Source: Georhizobium profundi (GTDB taxonomy: Bacteria; Pseudomonadota; Alphaproteobacteria; Rhizobiales; Rhizobiaceae). Taken from it: 64,000 nucleotides of DNA. The notes beneath the pieces were generated by a model that had not been told where the DNA came from, ran no database searches, and saw nothing but the letters and a program-made list of their open reading frames with translations. Of this stretch, positions 63,830 to 64,000 are shown piece by piece; position 1 is the stretch's first letter; each line of letters starts with the position of its first letter. A program made the translations under genes and the position numbers. The stretch is from the NCBI RefSeq assembly GCF_003952725.1, contig NZ_CP032509.1, positions 4,178,001 through 4,242,000 on the forward strand. The letters are read 5' to 3'.

Positions 63830-64000
63830 CTAGCGATTGCGGCTTGGCGCATTCCGACCCAAATCTCGACCGTTTCCCGAAAGAATCGTGGACCTAATCT
63901 CGCCTAAAACAATGGCAAGTCCGAGCCTGCGGACATTTTCGAATGTGTCTTCAACCTGTGGCCCGTAGCTCGCTATCACGCCGAAGGCCCAGAACTCCCC
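63830..64000 (-). CDS. C-terminal part of an unrecognised gene
   Basis: The minus-strand frame is open from the window edge to a TAG at 63830-63832 and encodes 57 residues (FWAFGVIASYGPQVEDTFEN, then VRRLGLAIVLGEIRS). The hydrophobic and charged mix looks coding, but no family was recognised. It converges on the MFS gene with 47 bases between them. Confidence 0.4.
   Translation of the reverse strand, partial: GEFWAFGVIASYGPQVEDTFENVRRLGLAIVLGEIRSTILSGNGRDLGRNAPSRNR

Overview
The window looks like an accessory (plasmid or integrative element) segment of an alphaproteobacterium, most probably of the Rhizobiales. The grounds are high-GC protein-coding DNA, a Ti/rhizobial-type TraA relaxase with an adjacent Q-type oriT and divergent traC/traD, a TRAP-TAXI transporter, and many genes of rhizobial type. 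No rRNA, tRNA or CRISPR array was seen.

Positions 1-18.3 kb hold a catabolic cluster. On the + strand are the tail of a TRAP permease gene, a short-chain dehydrogenase and an isochorismatase-like hydrolase. Converging on these is a long minus-strand operon (17,410 down to 1,611). It encodes two paralogous type I extradiol dioxygenase proteins, a Rieske dioxygenase (alpha, beta, ferredoxin, reductase), a TAXI-TRAP uptake system, a TSUP exporter, an ACMSD-like amidohydrolase, and the lower meta-cleavage pathway (C-C hydrolase, hydratase, aldolase, acylating acetaldehyde dehydrogenase). It ends with a PdxA/TphB-like dehydrogenase and an SDR. A divergent IclR regulator follows. Together these would import an aromatic acid, dihydroxylate and rearomatise it, cleave the ring and yield pyruvate plus acetyl-CoA.

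Positions 18.5-24 kb hold a decayed IS3-family element, then traA, oriT, traC and traD. No traG coupling-protein gene follows, so what is visible looks mobilizable.

Positions 24-44.8 kb are a dense defence island. In order it holds a three-gene TIR operon, a PaeR7I/XhoI-type restriction-modification pair, an ArdC antirestriction protein, an AAA_13 ATPase with a zinc-hook motif (RloC/PrrC-like), a Fic protein, an AbiV-like protein, a Dsr1-type SIR2 protein, a HEPN-like protein, a DUF2971 protein, an AbiEii nucleotidyltransferase with C-terminal WYL-like and zinc modules overlapping a DUF3800 gene, and a small XRE regulator.

Positions 44.9-64 kb hold accessory and stress-type genes. The most unusual locus is 48.3-52.9 kb: a second-type release factor 3 translationally coupled to a very divergent GroEL-like protein in which two catalytic aspartates are replaced, followed by an unknown protein and a macro-domain protein. 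Then come a D,D-carboxypeptidase with a SPOR domain, two methyltransferase-fold proteins, IS3 remnants, a NYN-domain protein and a membrane protein. After these lies a SulP transporter behind a strongly structured leader, co-oriented with a tandem universal stress protein and a DksA-type zinc finger protein. The window ends with an acyltransferase, an MFS transporter and the tail of an unrecognised gene.
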